A stretch of DNA of 64,000 nt from Kocuria rhizophila DC2201 (GCF_000010285.1 NC_010617.1:186001-250000); one strand, 5' to 3'; shown: positions 1 through 9,430, counted from the first letter of the stretch. A program made the numbers and translations. Notes: generated from the letters alone by a model not told the origin.

Positions 1-226
1 ACGGGTGTCATCTCAGCCGCTGCGGTCCTCTGTCTGCCCGCCCGGTGGGCGGGGAGGGTGGCGGCACCCCGTGTCACTGGTGGCCAGTGTAGACGGAGCC
101 GCTCAGCCTCATGGCAGCCGCCCCGCGTGCGCCGCCCAAAAGCGCACTGCTACCCTTGCTGGCTGGTGTGCCGGGAAGTCTGGTCGGCGGTAATGAGCGT
201 GATGCCCGTCGACACTGGAGTGATCC
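1..226. other. Window edge and nhaA upstream region
   Basis: No gene is recognisable here. A 7-bp perfect hairpin (CCCGCCC-ggt-GGGCGGG, 37-53) could terminate a gene lying before the window. The rest holds the nhaA promoter; I could not pick out convincing -35/-10 boxes. Confidence 0.4.
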
Positions 227-1618
227 ATGCCCCCGCACCACAGCACCACCCCTGCCCACGTTGAGCCCGGAACCCCGGGAACCGTGGTGCAGACAGAACC
301 CTCCGGCTTCGTCTCGGAGCCCGGTTTCTTCAACCATCCTGAGCCCCCGTGCGAGCCCGACCACCCCTCGGGCGGCCTCTTCTCCCGCCTCCAGGACGTC
401 CTGCGCCGCGAGACCGTGGCCGGCATCCTCCTGGTGGTCGCCGCCGTCCTCGCCATCGTCTGGGCCAACTCGCCCTTCGTGGAGAGCTACTTCGCCCTCC
501 GGGACCTGAAGGTCGGCTACGAGCCGTGGCACCTGGACCTCAGCCTGGGGACGTGGGCCGCGGACGGGCTGCTCGCCGTGTTCTTCTTCCTCGTGGGCCT
601 GGAGCTCAAGCGCGAGTTCGTCGCGGGTGATCTGCGGGACCTCGGGAAGGCGGCGGTGCCGATCGCGGCGGCCGTGGGCGGCGTCGTCGTCCCGGCTCTG
701 ATCTACGCGGGCGTTAACCTCGGCAGCCCCGAGACCCTGGGCGGCTGGGCGATCCCCACCGCCACGGACATCGCGTTCGCGGTGGCCGTCCTCGCGATCG
801 TGGGCTCGCACCTGCCCAGCGCGCTCCGCCTGTTCCTGCTGACGCTCGCGGTGGTGGACGACCTGCTCGCCATCACCATCATCGCGGTCTTCTACACCGA
901 CGAGGTGCACGTGCTCCCGCTGCTCCTCGCGCTCGTCCCGCTGGCCGTGTTCGGGCTCCTGGCGCACCGCTTCCCGCGCTTCTTCGCCCACCGCACGTGG
1001 GCCGCCTGGGCGATCCTGGTGCCGCTGGCCGTGATCACGTGGGCCCTGGTGCACGAGGCCGGGATCCACGCCACGGTCGCGGGTGTCCTGCTCGGTTTCG
1101 TCGTCCCCGTCCTCGCGGGGAAGGCCTCCGGGGAGCCCGTGGAGCTCGCCGAGCACCTTGAGCACCGCGTCCGGCCCCTGTCTGCCGGGTTCGCGGTGCC
1201 GGTCTTCGCGTTCTTCTCCGCGGGCGTCGCGGTGGGCGGCTGGGACGGATTGACGACGGCGCTCGCCGCCCCCGTCACGCTCGGCATCATCGCGGGCCTC
1301 GTCCTGGGCAAGCCCCTGGGCATCATGGGTGCCACGTGGCTCACCACCGTGCTCACCGGACGCAAGCTGGACCCGTCCTACCGGTGGATCGACCTGGTGG
1401 GGATCGCGCTGCTGGCCGGGATCGGGTTCACGGTGTCCCTGCTGATCTCGGAGCTCAGCTTCGACCCGGCCGCGGACGCCGGGGACCAGGCCAAGGTGGC
1501 CGTGCTGACCGCCTCGGTCCTGGCGGCCGTGCTGGCCGGCGGTGTCCTGGCGGTCCGCAACCGCCGCTACCGCAGCGCGTCACCCCGGGTGTTCGGGAAC
1601 GACGCCGCAGAGGCGTAG
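227..1618 (+). CDS. nhaA: Na+/H+ antiporter NhaA
   Basis: Integral-membrane electrogenic Na+(Li+)/H+ exchanger for sodium and pH homeostasis. The 463-residue protein has a roughly 50-residue polar N-terminal extension and then about twelve hydrophobic segments. Family hallmarks are visible: the ELKREF segment, TATDIAFA, and the VVDDLLAI motif near residues 209-216 whose paired aspartates bind the cation and protons in E. coli NhaA. The ATG at 227 follows a CTGGAG-type ribosome site; a later start near residue 48 would remove only the non-conserved tail. It stands alone, convergent with nadE. One copy of the dispersed 11-mer falls inside a membrane segment (678-688), possibly by chance. Confidence 0.93.
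   Translation: MPPHHSTTPAHVEPGTPGTVVQTEPSGFVSEPGFFNHPEPPCEPDHPSGGLFSRLQDVLRRETVAGILLVVAAVLAIVWANSPFVESYFALRDLKVGYEPWHLDLSLGTWAADGLLAVFFFLVGLELKREFVAGDLRDLGKAAVPIAAAVGGVVVPALIYAGVNLGSPETLGGWAIPTATDIAFAVAVLAIVGSHLPSALRLFLLTLAVVDDLLAITIIAVFYTDEVHVLPLLLALVPLAVFGLLAHRFPRFFAHRTWAAWAILVPLAVITWALVHEAGIHATVAGVLLGFVVPVLAGKASGEPVELAEHLEHRVRPLSAGFAVPVFAFFSAGVAVGGWDGLTTALAAPVTLGIIAGLVLGKPLGIMGATWLTTVLTGRKLDPSYRWIDLVGIALLAGIGFTVSLLISELSFDPAADAGDQAKVAVLTASVLAAVLAGGVLAVRNRRYRSASPRVFGNDAAEA
678..688 (-). repeat. Dispersed 11-mer, copy 1
   Basis: GCGGCGTCGTC (reverse form), extended to the 14-base form. It is inside a membrane-spanning part of nhaA and is the copy most likely to be fortuitous. Confidence 0.4.
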
Positions 1619-1786
1619 GGACCGGGGGCTTCCGTCCCCTGCGGTGGTCGTTGCGGAGGTCATGTGCCGGGCGCTTCCCGGGGCCGAAACTGTGTCAGTC
1701 GCGAGGTCGGATCGCGTGGAACGGAAGCCGTGCCATGGCACTCCACGACGCGCTGAGGGCCCGCATCACCGGGGCCCCCAATGAGT

Positions 1787-1819
1787 GACGCCGCCGGGCA
1801 CGACCCGCTCGGCGGCGTC
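1787..1819. terminator. Bidirectional terminator between nhaA and nadE
   Basis: GACGCCGCCG pairs with CGGCGGCGTC across a short loop, a 10-bp perfect stem without a T-tract. It lies between two convergent genes, so it could serve both. Confidence 0.6.
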
Positions 1820-1839
1820 GGCGCTGAACGGGAGCGGGT

Positions 1840-2667
1840 TCAGCCCTCCCGCCACCACGCGTCCGCCGGGGTGACCGGCACGGTGCGCTTGTGACGGGAG
1901 CGCAGGAAGATCTGCTCCAGCTTCTCAGCGACCTCCACGGGGACGTCCTTGCCCTCGAGGTAGTCGTCGATGTTCTCGTAGGTGAGCCCCAGCTCGTCCT
2001 CGTCCGTGCGGCCGGGGTTGTCGTTGAGCAGGTCCGCGGTGGGGACCTTCCCGACCAGCTGCTCCGAGGCTCCCAGGTACCCCAGCAGCTGTCGGTTCTG
2101 CCGCTTGTTCAGCCCGGCCAGCGGCAGGAGGTCCGCCCCGCCGTCCCCGAACTTGGTGAAGAACCCGGTGATGGACTCCGCCGCGTGGTCCGTGCCGATC
2201 ACCAGCAGGTTGTGGTCCCCGCCCACCGCGTACTGCGCGGTCATGCGCACGCGGGCCTTGGTGTTGCCGCGGGTGAAGTCGCTGAGCTGCTCACCGGTGG
2301 CGGCGGCGTAGGCGGCCTCGAACCCGTCGACGGCCGGAGCGACGTCGTACGTGACCACCCGGTCCGGCTCGATGAAGGCGAGCGCCGCCTGCGCGTCGTC
2401 CTCGTCCTGCTGGGTGCGGTACGGCAGACGCATGGCCACGAACTCCGCGGGGATCTCGTCCTCGCGCAGCTTCTCCACGGCCAGCTGCGCGAGCCGCCCC
2501 GCGAGCGTGGAGTCCACGCCGCCGCTGATGCCCAGCACGAAGCCCCTGGTGTGCGTCGCCCGGAGGTAGTCGCACAGGAAGTCGACGCGTCGCGCCGCCT
2601 CCGCCTCCGGGTCGATCTGCGGGGCCACCCCGAGCTCGGCGATGATCTGTGCCTGCAATTCACGCAT
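1840..2667 (-). CDS. nadE: NAD+ synthetase, ammonia-dependent
   Basis: Converts nicotinate adenine dinucleotide to NAD+ using ATP and ammonia, the last step of NAD synthesis, in the cytosol. At 275 residues it matches the short NadE class without an N-terminal glutaminase domain. The PP-loop SGGVDS sits near residue 46-51, and the GTDHAAE and [12 protein letters not shown] segments are typical of the family. The ATG is preceded on its strand by TAGCAT exactly six bases upstream (2674-2679) and by no ribosome site, so the mRNA is probably leaderless. Monocistronic. Confidence 0.94.
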   Translation of the reverse strand: MRELQAQIIAELGVAPQIDPEAEAARRVDFLCDYLRATHTRGFVLGISGGVDSTLAGRLAQLAVEKLREDEIPAEFVAMRLPYRTQQDEDDAQAALAFIEPDRVVTYDVAPAVDGFEAAYAAATGEQLSDFTRGNTKARVRMTAQYAVGGDHNLLVIGTDHAAESITGFFTKFGDGGADLLPLAGLNKRQNRQLLGYLGASEQLVGKVPTADLLNDNPGRTDEDELGLTYENIDDYLEGKDVPVEVAEKLEQIFLRSRHKRTVPVTPADAWWREG

Positions 2668-2724
2668 GCCGCCATGCTAGCGACCGTGTGTTTCCGGCAC
2701 ATCACGTCCCACCCGCCGGATGAC

Positions 2725-2735
2725 GACGACGCCGC
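2725..2735 (+). repeat. Dispersed 11-mer, copy 2 (intergenic)
   Basis: GACGACGCCGC, in the longer GACGACGACGCCGC form, between divergently transcribed nadE and the crotonase gene. Confidence 0.7.
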
Positions 2736-2803
2736 GCCGGCGCCTGCTCCGGTTCGCGCCGTGTGTGAGGCAGGGCAGGGCGGTGTCGTGAGATGCTGGT
2801 CAC

Positions 2804-3586
2804 ATGACTGAGAACACCTACGACACCATCCTGGTCCGCCGCGAGGGACGCGTGGGCGTGATCACGCTGAACCGCCCCAAGGCGCTGAACGCGCTGAACG
2901 TGCAGACCATGACCGAGCTCGTGGCGGCCGCCACCGACCTGGACCGCGATCCGGAGATCGGCGCGATCGTCCTGACCGGCTCCGAGAAGGCGTTCGCCGC
3001 GGGCGCCGACATCAAGGAGATGGGCTCCAAGACCGGTTCGGACATGTACCGCGAGGACTTCTTCTCCGCGTGGGACACCTTCGCCCGGCTGCGCACTCCG
3101 AAGATTGCCGCGGTCTCGGGCTACGCCCTGGGCGGTGGCTGCGAGGCGGCCATGATGTGCGACATGATCATCGCCGCGGACACCGCCAAGTTCGGGCAGC
3201 CGGAGATCACCCTGGGCGTCATCCCGGGCATGGGCGGCACGCAGCGGCTCACCCGTGCGGTGGGCAAGGCCAAGGCGATGGACCTCATCCTCACCGGCCG
3301 CCAGATGGACGCCGAGGAGGCCGAGCGCTCCGGACTCGTCTCCCGCGTGGTTCCCGCCGACTCCCTCATGGACACCGCGCTGGAGGTCGCCGCGAAGATC
3401 GGTTCCATGTCCAAGCCGGTGGCCCAGCACGCCGTGGAGACGGTGAACACCGCGTACGAGACCACCCTGGCCGCCGGCCTGCAGTACGAGCGCCGCGTGT
3501 TCCACGGGCTGTTCTCCACTGCGGACCAGAAGGAGGGCATGGCGGCCTTCACGGAGAAGCGGAAGCCGAACTTCTCCCACGAGTGA
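2804..3586 (+). CDS. Enoyl-CoA hydratase (crotonase)
   Basis: Hydrates trans-2-enoyl-CoA to 3-hydroxyacyl-CoA in beta-oxidation or in the lower phenylacetate pathway (PaaF-like). The 260-residue protein has the oxyanion-hole segment AGADIKEM, and both catalytic glutamates of true hydratases are present in GGGCE and FGQPE, followed by GMGGTQRL. This separates it from the isomerase-type crotonase at 48535-49308, which lacks both. The gene is monocistronic, with no partner beside it. Its downstream region carries the AACGGAGCAAACG repeats. Assignment to family is firm; the exact acyl chain cannot be told from sequence. Confidence 0.9.
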   Translation: MTENTYDTILVRREGRVGVITLNRPKALNALNVQTMTELVAAATDLDRDPEIGAIVLTGSEKAFAAGADIKEMGSKTGSDMYREDFFSAWDTFARLRTPKIAAVSGYALGGGCEAAMMCDMIIAADTAKFGQPEITLGVIPGMGGTQRLTRAVGKAKAMDLILTGRQMDAEEAERSGLVSRVVPADSLMDTALEVAAKIGSMSKPVAQHAVETVNTAYETTLAAGLQYERRVFHGLFSTADQKEGMAAFTEKRKPNFSHE

Positions 3587-3700
3587 GCACCAGAGGTGCA
3601 CCGCGCGGGGTGGTGCACCACCCGGTGACACGCATCGACGGCGCCGTTCCGGGGGAGGCCCGGGGGCGGCGCCGTCGTGCTGCCCGGCGGCGGTCGCAAC

Positions 3701-3748
3701 AACGGAGCAGATGCGGAAATTGAGCGGTTCTGGTGCGTTTGCTCCGTT
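3701..3748. repeat. AACGGAGCA repeat, inverted pair 1
   Basis: AACGGAGCAGATGC (3701-3714) faces TGCGTTTGCTCCGTT (3734-3748), so the two copies form an interrupted inverted repeat. Confidence 0.65.
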
Positions 3749-3799
3749 CTTGCGCGGGGGTGGAGGCGAGAGGTGGGCGGTTTTCTGGGGGCGTGCACC

Positions 3800-3847
3800 A
3801 ACGGAGCAAACGTCGACATTCGGGCCGTTGCGTGCACTTGCTCCGCC
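3800..3847. repeat. AACGGAGCA repeat, inverted pair 2
   Basis: AACGGAGCAAACG (3800-3812, preceded by GTGCACC) faces GCACTTGCTCCGCC (3834-3847). The spacing between arms resembles that of the first pair. Confidence 0.6.
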
Positions 3848-3904
3848 AGGCAGCACCGGAAGGGCGCCAGGCCGACGCCGCGAGCCCGTGACCACGGACT
3901 GTCC

Positions 3905-3947
3905 CCGCATCTGCGGTCCTCCTGGTACCTATGACCCGCAGCTGCGG
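3905..3947. promoter_or_regulatory. Paired operators of the mod operon
   Basis: Two near-identical 12-base palindromes, CCGCATCTGCGG (3905-3916) and CCGCAGCTGCGG (3936-3947, perfect), have centres 31 bases apart, about three helical turns. The second abuts the -10 box TAGGGT (3949-3954). Placement upstream of a HTH-Mop regulator suggests autoregulation; the binding protein is inferred. Confidence 0.6.
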
Positions 3948-3960
3948 ATAGGGTGTGTCC

Positions 3961-4362
3961 ATGACCTTCCTCCGCGTGGCCCAGGCGGCCACCTTCCTGG
4001 GCGTCAGCGACGACACCGTGCGGCGGTGGATCGAGCAGGGCGCGCTCACCGGGCACAAGAACTCTGCGGGGCACACCGTGGTGGACGGGGCGCAGCTCGC
4101 GCAGCTTGCCCGCCGCAATGCCGTGAGCCCCGAGGACCCCGCGAAGGTGGGCAGCTCGGCCCGGAACAGGCTGGTGGGGCTGGTGACCGCGGTGAAGTCC
4201 GACCCCGTGATGTCCCAGGTGGAGCTGCAGTGCGGTCCGCACCGGATCGTGTCCCTCATGAGCACGGAGGCGGTGGAGGACCTCGGGCTCGAACCGGGAT
4301 CCGTGGCCACTGCCGTGGTGAAGTCCACCGCGGTGATCGTGGAGACGGAGGGGCGCAAGTGA
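3961..4362 (+). CDS. HTH-Mop (TOBE) molybdate-responsive regulator
   Basis: A 133-residue fusion of an excisionase/MerR-type DNA-binding helix-turn-helix (about residues 1-60, with VAQAATFLGVSDDTVRRW) to a single Mop/TOBE molybdate-binding domain (about 68-131, with SARNRLVGLV at its start). It probably senses intracellular molybdate and controls the adjoining transport genes, as ModE does, though its architecture differs from ModE. ATG 3961 is chosen because TAGGGT lies exactly six bases before it, giving a leaderless mRNA; GTG 3955 is an alternative. It overlaps modA by one base, so the genes form one operon. Upstream palindromes suggest that it controls its own promoter. Confidence 0.82.
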   Translation: MTFLRVAQAATFLGVSDDTVRRWIEQGALTGHKNSAGHTVVDGAQLAQLARRNAVSPEDPAKVGSSARNRLVGLVTAVKSDPVMSQVELQCGPHRIVSLMSTEAVEDLGLEPGSVATAVVKSTAVIVETEGRK

Positions 4363-5195
4363 TGGCGCGCGCAGAGCGGAAGACACCGGGCACCGCGGGT
4401 AAACGCCGCCTCACGGCCCTCGTGGCCGCTGCGGGTCTGGGTGCCCTGGTGCTCACCGGCTGCGGTGGGCAGAGCGGGGCAGGTGACGCATCGGCGTCGT
4501 CCTCGGAGGCCGGGGGCGGGGACAAGACCCTGCGGGTGTCCGCGGCGGCGTCCCTCACCACGTCCTTCGACCAGCTCTCCGACGAGTTCGAGAAGGACCA
4601 CCCCGGCGTGAACGTGGACGTGAACTACGGCGGGTCCTCGGGGCTCGTGCAGCAGCTCACCGAGGGCGCACCCGCCGACGTGTTCGCCTCCGCGGACCAG
4701 AAGAACATGAAGAAGCTCACGAACGCGGATCTCACCCAGGGGGAGCCGAAGATCTTCGCGACCAACGTGCTGACCCTCGTGGTGCCCAAGGACAACCCGG
4801 CGGGGATCACGAGCGTCCAGGACGTGCTGGACAAGAAGGTCAAGCTCGTCACGTGCGCGCCCGAGGTGCCGTGCGGCGCCGCCACCCAGAAGGTGGAGAA
4901 GGCCAACGGTGTGGAGCTCAAGCCCGTGAGCCAGGAGAACGCCGTGACGGACGTGCTCGGCAAGGTCACCAGCGGCCAGGCGGACGCCGGGATCGTGTAC
5001 GTCACGGATGCCAAGGCTGCCGGGGACAAGGTCACCACTATCGAGATCCCCAAGACGGACGAGGCGATCAACAAGTACCCGATCGTGGCACTGAACAAGT
5101 CCGAGCAGCCGGAGCTCGCCGCGCAGTTCGTGGACCTGGTCACGGGTGAGCGCGGGCAGAAGATGCTGAAGGACGCGGGCTTCGGCACCCCGTGA
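4362..5195 (+). CDS. modA: Molybdate ABC transporter substrate-binding lipoprotein
   Basis: Captures molybdate (or tungstate) outside the cell and delivers it to the ModB part of the next gene. The 277-residue precursor has a basic N-terminus, a hydrophobic core and the lipobox LVLTGC, so it should be a lipid-anchored protein. The mature part begins with a Ser/Gly-rich spacer and continues with [14 protein letters not shown], the ModA-type ligand-binding start, and FGTP-type C-terminus. A second internal Cys pair (TCAPEVPCG) is also seen in the family. The start ATG overlaps the upstream stop, and its own stop overlaps the modBC start by four bases. Confidence 0.92.
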   Translation: MARAERKTPGTAGKRRLTALVAAAGLGALVLTGCGGQSGAGDASASSSEAGGGDKTLRVSAAASLTTSFDQLSDEFEKDHPGVNVDVNYGGSSGLVQQLTEGAPADVFASADQKNMKKLTNADLTQGEPKIFATNVLTLVVPKDNPAGITSVQDVLDKKVKLVTCAPEVPCGAATQKVEKANGVELKPVSQENAVTDVLGKVTSGQADAGIVYVTDAKAAGDKVTTIEIPKTDEAINKYPIVALNKSEQPELAAQFVDLVTGERGQKMLKDAGFGTP

Positions 5196-7021
5196 CGCGC
5201 GGCTTCTCCGCCACCCCGCGGTGGGTGCTGCTCCCGGCGGCCGTGGGTGCCCTGCTGATCCTGCTGCCCCTGGTGGGGATGCTGCTGCGCATCGACTGGG
5301 CGCACCTGGGGGAGCTGCTCACGAGTGAGTCCTCGCTCGCCGCGCTGTGGCTGAGCCTGCGCACGGCGGTGGTCTCCACCGTGCTGTCCGTGGTCCTGGG
5401 CTGCCCGCTGGCCCTGGTGCTGGCGCGGTCCACGGCCCGGGGCCTCACCGTGTTCCGCTCGCTGGTGCTGCTTCCGCTCGTGCTGCCCCCGGTGGTGGGC
5501 GGCATCGCGCTGCTCTACACGTTCGGGCGCATGGGATTCCTGGGGCGTCCTCTGGGCGCGCTGGGGGTGGACATCGCGTTCTCCACCGCAGCGGTGGTGC
5601 TTGCGCAGACGTTCGTGGCCCTGCCGTTCCTGGTGGTCTCGCTGGAGGGTGCGCTGCGCACCACGGGCACCCGCTACGAACAGGTCGCCGCGGGCCTGGG
5701 CGCCTCCCCCACGCACACGCTCTTCCGCGTGACGCTGCCGGTCGCCCTGCCCGCTGTGCTCTCCGGCGCCGCGCTGTCCTTCGCGCGCTGCCTGGGCGAG
5801 TTCGGCGCCACCCTCACGTTCGCCGGCAGCCTGGAGGGCGTCACCCGTACGCTGCCGCTCGAGATCTACCTGCAGCGCGAGACTGATCCCGACGCCGCCG
5901 TGGCCCTCTCCCTGCTCCTCGTCCTGGTCGCGCTGCTGGTCGTCAGTCTCAGCGCCCCCGCACGACGACGCCGCGGGGCCGGCTTCCGCGCCAACCTCAC
6001 CCGGTGGGTCGGCCGGGGTGGCGCCGACGGGCCGGGCGGTCGGGCCGATCCGGAGCCGCGCGGGGAATCCGCCGCGCCGGGCTCGACCGAGGGGGTCCTC
6101 GCCGCGCCGGCCGAGTCGGTGGAGTGGCGGGTCGGTGCGGGTGTGGGGGACCGGTCTGAGGCGACCTGCCACCCGGACCGCAGTCGGGCGGGCGTGGGCG
6201 GGGTGTCGGACGCGTCGGCGCCCAGAACCCGGGCCGCGGGCGGGCTCTCGCCGTCCGCGTCGCTGCCGTCGACATGGGAAGATGCGCCGTCGGCCACGAC
6301 CCCGGTCTCACCTGCCAGTCCGGCGCAGGGGTCCCACCGCCCCATCGGGCTGCGCGTGGACGTGCTTCACGAGCAGCGGCATGCGGCGGCCGAGTTCACC
6401 GTGGAGCCGGGCGCCACCGTGGCGCTGCTCGGGCCCAACGGGGTGGGGAAGTCCACGGTGTTCGGCGTGATCGCCGGACTGGTGGCACCGGATCGCGGTG
6501 CGGTCCAGGTGGGGGAGCGGTGCGTGGTCCGAGCGGGCACCGGAGCTCGGCCCGTGTGGGTCCCCGCGCACCGTAGGGGGGTGGCCCTCATGGCGCAGGA
6601 GCCTCTGTTGTTCCCCCACCTGAGCGTGCTGGACAACGTGGCGTTCGGGCCGCGGGCGAGCGGGGCAGGGAGGGCGGAAGGGCGGCGTCGTGCCCGGGCA
6701 TGGCTGCGGGAGGTGGGCGCGGAGGAGTTCGTGCAGCGGCGCCCGGACGAACTCTCGGGAGGGCAGGCGCAGCGGGTCGCGATCGCGCGCGTGCTGGCCG
6801 CGGACCCGCGCGTGATCCTGCTGGACGAGCCCATGAGCGCACTGGACGTGGCGGCCCGCCCGCGGATGCGCGAGGTGCTCAAGCGCGTGCTGGCCGGGCG
6901 CACCGCGGTGGTCATCACTCACGACGACGCGGACGTCGCCGAACTCGCGGACGGGGTGGTGCGGATGGATCGGGTCATCCGTGGTGGGAATGGCCGGTCG
7001 CACCAGGCTGAGACGACGTAA
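5192..7021 (+). CDS. modB/modC: Fused molybdate ABC transporter permease-ATPase ModBC
   Basis: One 609-residue chain combines ModB and ModC. Residues 1-255 are a five- to six-helix permease with the EAA-type loop around [18 protein letters not shown]. Residues 256-385 are a Gly/Ala/Pro/Ser-rich linker with no recognisable fold. Residues about 386-609 are the ATPase: Walker [10 protein letters not shown] near 414, Q-loop MAQEP, signature LSGGQAQR, Walker B VILLDEP and switch THD. GTG 5192 overlaps the modA stop by four bases. Separate modB and modC are the common arrangement, though fusions are known in actinobacteria. The linker carries a dispersed 11-mer. No TOBE domain follows the ATPase; the separate HTH-Mop protein may replace it. 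Confidence 0.9.
   Translation: MTRGFSATPRWVLLPAAVGALLILLPLVGMLLRIDWAHLGELLTSESSLAALWLSLRTAVVSTVLSVVLGCPLALVLARSTARGLTVFRSLVLLPLVLPPVVGGIALLYTFGRMGFLGRPLGALGVDIAFSTAAVVLAQTFVALPFLVVSLEGALRTTGTRYEQVAAGLGASPTHTLFRVTLPVALPAVLSGAALSFARCLGEFGATLTFAGSLEGVTRTLPLEIYLQRETDPDAAVALSLLLVLVALLVVSLSAPARRRRGAGFRANLTRWVGRGGADGPGGRADPEPRGESAAPGSTEGVLAAPAESVEWRVGAGVGDRSEATCHPDRSRAGVGGVSDASAPRTRAAGGLSPSASLPSTWEDAPSATTPVSPASPAQGSHRPIGLRVDVLHEQRHAAAEFTVEPGATVALLGPNGVGKSTVFGVIAGLVAPDRGAVQVGERCVVRAGTGARPVWVPAHRRGVALMAQEPLLFPHLSVLDNVAFGPRASGAGRAEGRRRARAWLREVGAEEFVQRRPDELSGGQAQRVAIARVLAADPRVILLDEPMSALDVAARPRMREVLKRVLAGRTAVVITHDDADVAELADGVVRMDRVIRGGNGRSHQAETT
5964..5974 (+). repeat. Dispersed 11-mer, copy 3 (ModBC linker)
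   Basis: GACGACGCCGC at the junction between the ModB membrane part and the low-complexity linker, read out of the DDAA frame. Confidence 0.7.
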
Positions 7022-7030
7022 TTCCACCAT

Positions 7031-7065
7031 GACCGGCCCGCCTGTTCCACAGGTCAGGGCCGGTC
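7031..7065 (+). terminator. Terminator of the mod operon
   Basis: GACCGGCCC (7031-7039) pairs perfectly with GGGCCGGTC (7057-7065); the loop itself holds a smaller CCTG/CAGG hairpin. It lies ten bases after the modBC stop. Confidence 0.7.
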
Positions 7066-7117
7066 CTCGTACGTACGGAGGACATCGATGTCCGCTGTGC
7101 CGGACAAGCCCTGGCCG

Positions 7118-7136
7118 TCAGCCCTGCGAGGGCTGA
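7118..7136 (-). terminator. Hairpin after the ABC exporter genes
   Basis: TCAGCCCT-gcg-AGGGCTGA, an 8-bp perfect stem, lies 38 bases beyond the stop of the minus-strand permease and is its probable terminator. Confidence 0.55.
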
Positions 7137-7173
7137 TCTCCCCTTGCGATCACCCGCGGGGGTGCCGGGGCCC

Positions 7174-7968
7174 CTACTTCACTTCGCGGGTGAGCACCCG
7201 CCAGATGCCGATCAGCAGCGGCACCCCGATCCACAGCAGCGAGGACGTTCCCAGCTGACCCCACTCCGTGGCGGTGAGGTCCACTCCCTCCATGAGCGGG
7301 GCGGAGGCCGCGGTGATGCTCACCCACGCGCCGAGATCCTGCAGCGCGGGCACCATCAGGGCAGCTGCCGAGTACAGGATGGGCAGGACGAAGTACGCGA
7401 CGATCGCCAGGGGCACGGACAGCAGCGCCAGCCCGAACGCCACACCCTGCAGGAGGGCGAGCATCTGGCTGAGCCACTGGCCCGCCAGCTGACCGGGAGC
7501 GAGGTCGATGTTCACCGGACTGCCGGAGAGACCGGCGGAGATCAGGTGGGCGATCAGCGCCAGGACCCACGCGGCCGCGAGGGCGATCGTCCCCAGGACG
7601 AGTGCCGCGAGGAGCTTGGCGAGCACCACACGGAGCCGGCGGGGTTCCTGCGTGAACGTGATCAGGGCGGTGCGCTGACTCCACTCGTTGCACGCCGTGA
7701 TGATCCCCAGCACGGGCAGCAGCAGCCCCTGCGGCGTCAACGTCACGACGAACAGCCCGGGGAGGTCGGTGCCCTGCTCGCGGGTCAGCCAGGTGACGAG
7801 CCCCAGCGCGAGGGCGGTGAGCACGCCGATGGCGATCAGCAGACCGCGCCCGGCGCGCGTGTCCACCTGTTTGCGCAGCTCGACGCGCAGCAGGGTGAGG
7901 AACGAGAGCCCGCGGCCCGTCGGTTCGGCGTGGCCCCACGGGGCCGTGGTGGTGGTTGCGGTGCTCAT
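7174..7968 (-). CDS. ABC-2 type exporter, membrane subunit
   Basis: A 264-residue membrane protein with about six hydrophobic segments after a soluble N-terminus (residues 1-40), the usual shape of ABC-2 permeases such as those of bacteriocin or drug efflux pumps. ACNEWSQRTALITF near residues 90-105 is characteristic of the group, which carries a conserved charged loop here. It overlaps the ATPase gene by four bases and must pair with it. Substrate unknown. No response regulator or kinase is next to it that would suggest antimicrobial-peptide sensing. Confidence 0.8.
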   Translation of the reverse strand: MSTATTTTAPWGHAEPTGRGLSFLTLLRVELRKQVDTRAGRGLLIAIGVLTALALGLVTWLTREQGTDLPGLFVVTLTPQGLLLPVLGIITACNEWSQRTALITFTQEPRRLRVVLAKLLAALVLGTIALAAAWVLALIAHLISAGLSGSPVNIDLAPGQLAGQWLSQMLALLQGVAFGLALLSVPLAIVAYFVLPILYSAAALMVPALQDLGAWVSITAASAPLMEGVDLTATEWGQLGTSSLLWIGVPLLIGIWRVLTREVK

Positions 7969-8975
7969 GCGGTGGGCTCCTCTCGGGCGGGCAATGCCTG
8001 GGCGGGTGACGGCTGCGCGGGCGGTGTGGTGGCGGACGACGCCGCCGCGCCGGGTGCGGGCGTTCCGCGCCCCCGCTCGTCGCGGGCGGTGTCCGCGGTG
8101 AGCTGCAGGAACATGTCCTCCAGCCGGGTGCCGTCCGCGGGGCGCAGCAGGCTCAGGGGCACACCGGCGTCGAGCGCCACGCGACCCACGCGGGCGGCGT
8201 CGGCCTCGATCTCGGCGGCACCGTCCGCGCGTCCCGAGAAGGCGATGCCTGCGGCGCTGAGCGCGGTGGCGAAGGCCGCCTGGTCCTCGGCGTCGGCCAC
8301 GCAGCCGGGGCGGGTGGCGAGCAGGTCCGCCATGCGGCCCTGGGCGACGATCCGGCCGTGGCCGATCATCACGAGGTCGTCCGCGACCTGCTCCACCTCG
8401 TGCAGCAGGTGTGAACTCAGCAGCACGGTGCCGCCCTGGTCCGCGAAGTCCCGGAGCAGGCCACGCATCCAGCGGATGCCGGCGGGGTCCAGGCCGTTGG
8501 CGGGTTCGTCGAGCACGAGCACCTGGGGTTCCCCCATCAGTGCGCCCGCGAGACCGAGGCGCTGGCGCATGCCCAGGGAGTAGTTCTTCACGCGGCGGCG
8601 TGCCTCGGAGGGCTCCAGCCCCACGAGGTCCAGCATCTCGTCCACCCGTGCCTTACCCGCACCCGTGATGGTGGCGGCGAGCTGCAGCACCTCGCGGCCG
8701 GTGCGCCCGGGGTGCTGCGCGGCGGCGTCGAGCATCACGCCCACGTGCCGACTGGGGTTGGGCAGCTCGGCGTAGCGGCGGCCGAGCACGAGCGCCTCGC
8801 CCGAGCTGGCCGGCGTGAGACCGGTGAGCATCCGCAGTGCCGTGGACTTCCCGGCGCCGTTGGGCCCCAGGAAACCGGTGACCCGGCCGGGCTGTGCCAC
8901 GAACGAGATGTCGTCCACCGCGGTGAATCCGCCGTAGCGCTTGGTGAGGTGCTCGATGCGAATCATGCTCTCCAT
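7965..8975 (-). CDS. ABC-2 type exporter, ATP-binding subunit
   Basis: Powers the permease encoded just downstream. Of the 336 residues, about 1-230 are a standard ATPase: Walker A GPNGAGKST near residue 38, signature YSLGMRQRL, Walker B VLVLDEP, switch SSHLLHE. The rest is the domain that many exporter ATPases carry, ending in a Thr/Pro/Ala-rich tail that holds a dispersed 11-mer. Two in-frame ATGs are possible: 8975, and 8966, which has GGAGAG close upstream. LSLGMKQR-like signatures are typical of DrrA/CcmA-type exporters, so drug or lipid export is plausible but unproven. Confidence 0.85.
   Translation of the reverse strand: MESMIRIEHLTKRYGGFTAVDDISFVAQPGRVTGFLGPNGAGKSTALRMLTGLTPASSGEALVLGRRYAELPNPSRHVGVMLDAAAQHPGRTGREVLQLAATITGAGKARVDEMLDLVGLEPSEARRRVKNYSLGMRQRLGLAGALMGEPQVLVLDEPANGLDPAGIRWMRGLLRDFADQGGTVLLSSHLLHEVEQVADDLVMIGHGRIVAQGRMADLLATRPGCVADAEDQAAFATALSAAGIAFSGRADGAAEIEADAARVGRVALDAGVPLSLLRPADGTRLEDMFLQLTADTARDERGRGTPAPGAAASSATTPPAQPSPAQALPAREEPTA
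8035..8045 (+). repeat. Dispersed 11-mer, copy 4 (ATPase C-terminal tail)
   Basis: GACGACGCCGC lies in the last 40 codons of the exporter ATPase gene, in a tail with no conserved motif. Confidence 0.7.
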
Positions 8976-9116
8976 CCTGACGGCCGAACGGGGTGGGACG
9001 GTGGAGGTGGGGATGCGGGCGAGTCTCGTAGAGCGGTGCGGCAGGAGAGGAGTGTCGACGAATTCACGCAGACAGGGTTCTCAGGCACGCTCGGAGGGTG
9101 AGCGGACGACCCGCCT

Positions 9117-9430
9117 TCACCGAGGCAGGCGTGGTTCGTCGACGTGCACCTCCCACAGGTGCAGGTCGATGGTGACCTCTGGGCCCACCGCGTCTTGCGC
9201 CCTCTCCGCGAGTCGTTCGCCCTCGCAGCGGCTGGCCTCCCGCTGCTCCGGCGTGGGCCAGCCCTCTCGTGGTCGAAGTGCTGGTTGAAGTTCCGGGTCC
9301 ACGCCAGGACGTCCCGGGTCAGTTCCGGCGGGAGGGGGAAGTCCTCCTGGTCCAGGAGACCTTCCTCTCCCCGGAACGGCCAGCCGCAGCCGTATTCGTT
9401 GAACATGCGAACGGTCGTCGGCGTGGACAT
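9117..9430 (-). pseudogene. Frameshifted small conserved-looking gene
   Basis: The ATG at 9430 follows GAGAGGAA and reads MSTPTTVRMFNEYGCGWPF and on to NFNQHFDHE. The sense of the sequence then continues in another frame, from EGWPTPEQREASRC through a soluble segment to LHLWEVHVDEPRLPR and a stop at 9117. The switch falls at GAGAGGGCTGG (about 9265-9275), where loss of one AG unit would restore one frame of about 103 residues. Both halves look like real acidic cytosolic protein, unlike chance high-GC frames. I do not recognise a family. It is either a recent frameshift or a sequencing error. Confidence 0.55.

Larger units (their letters stand above)
3587..3960. other. Repeat- and operator-bearing intergenic region
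   Basis: The first 120 bases hold a loose GC-rich inverted arrangement. Bases 3701-3847 hold four copies of the AACGGAGCAAACG repeat in two inverted pairs, with local base composition less GC-rich than the genes. The last 60 bases hold two palindromes and the promoter of the HTH-Mop gene. No coding capacity is recognised. Confidence 0.6.

Noticed and set aside
1735-1789. A short + strand frame after nhaA (18 codons)
   Set aside because: Too short, no ribosome site, and it runs into the terminator hairpin.
3701-3847. A CRISPR array at the AACGGAGCA repeats
   Set aside because: Repeats are short, imperfect, inverted in pairs and unevenly spaced, and no cas gene is present.
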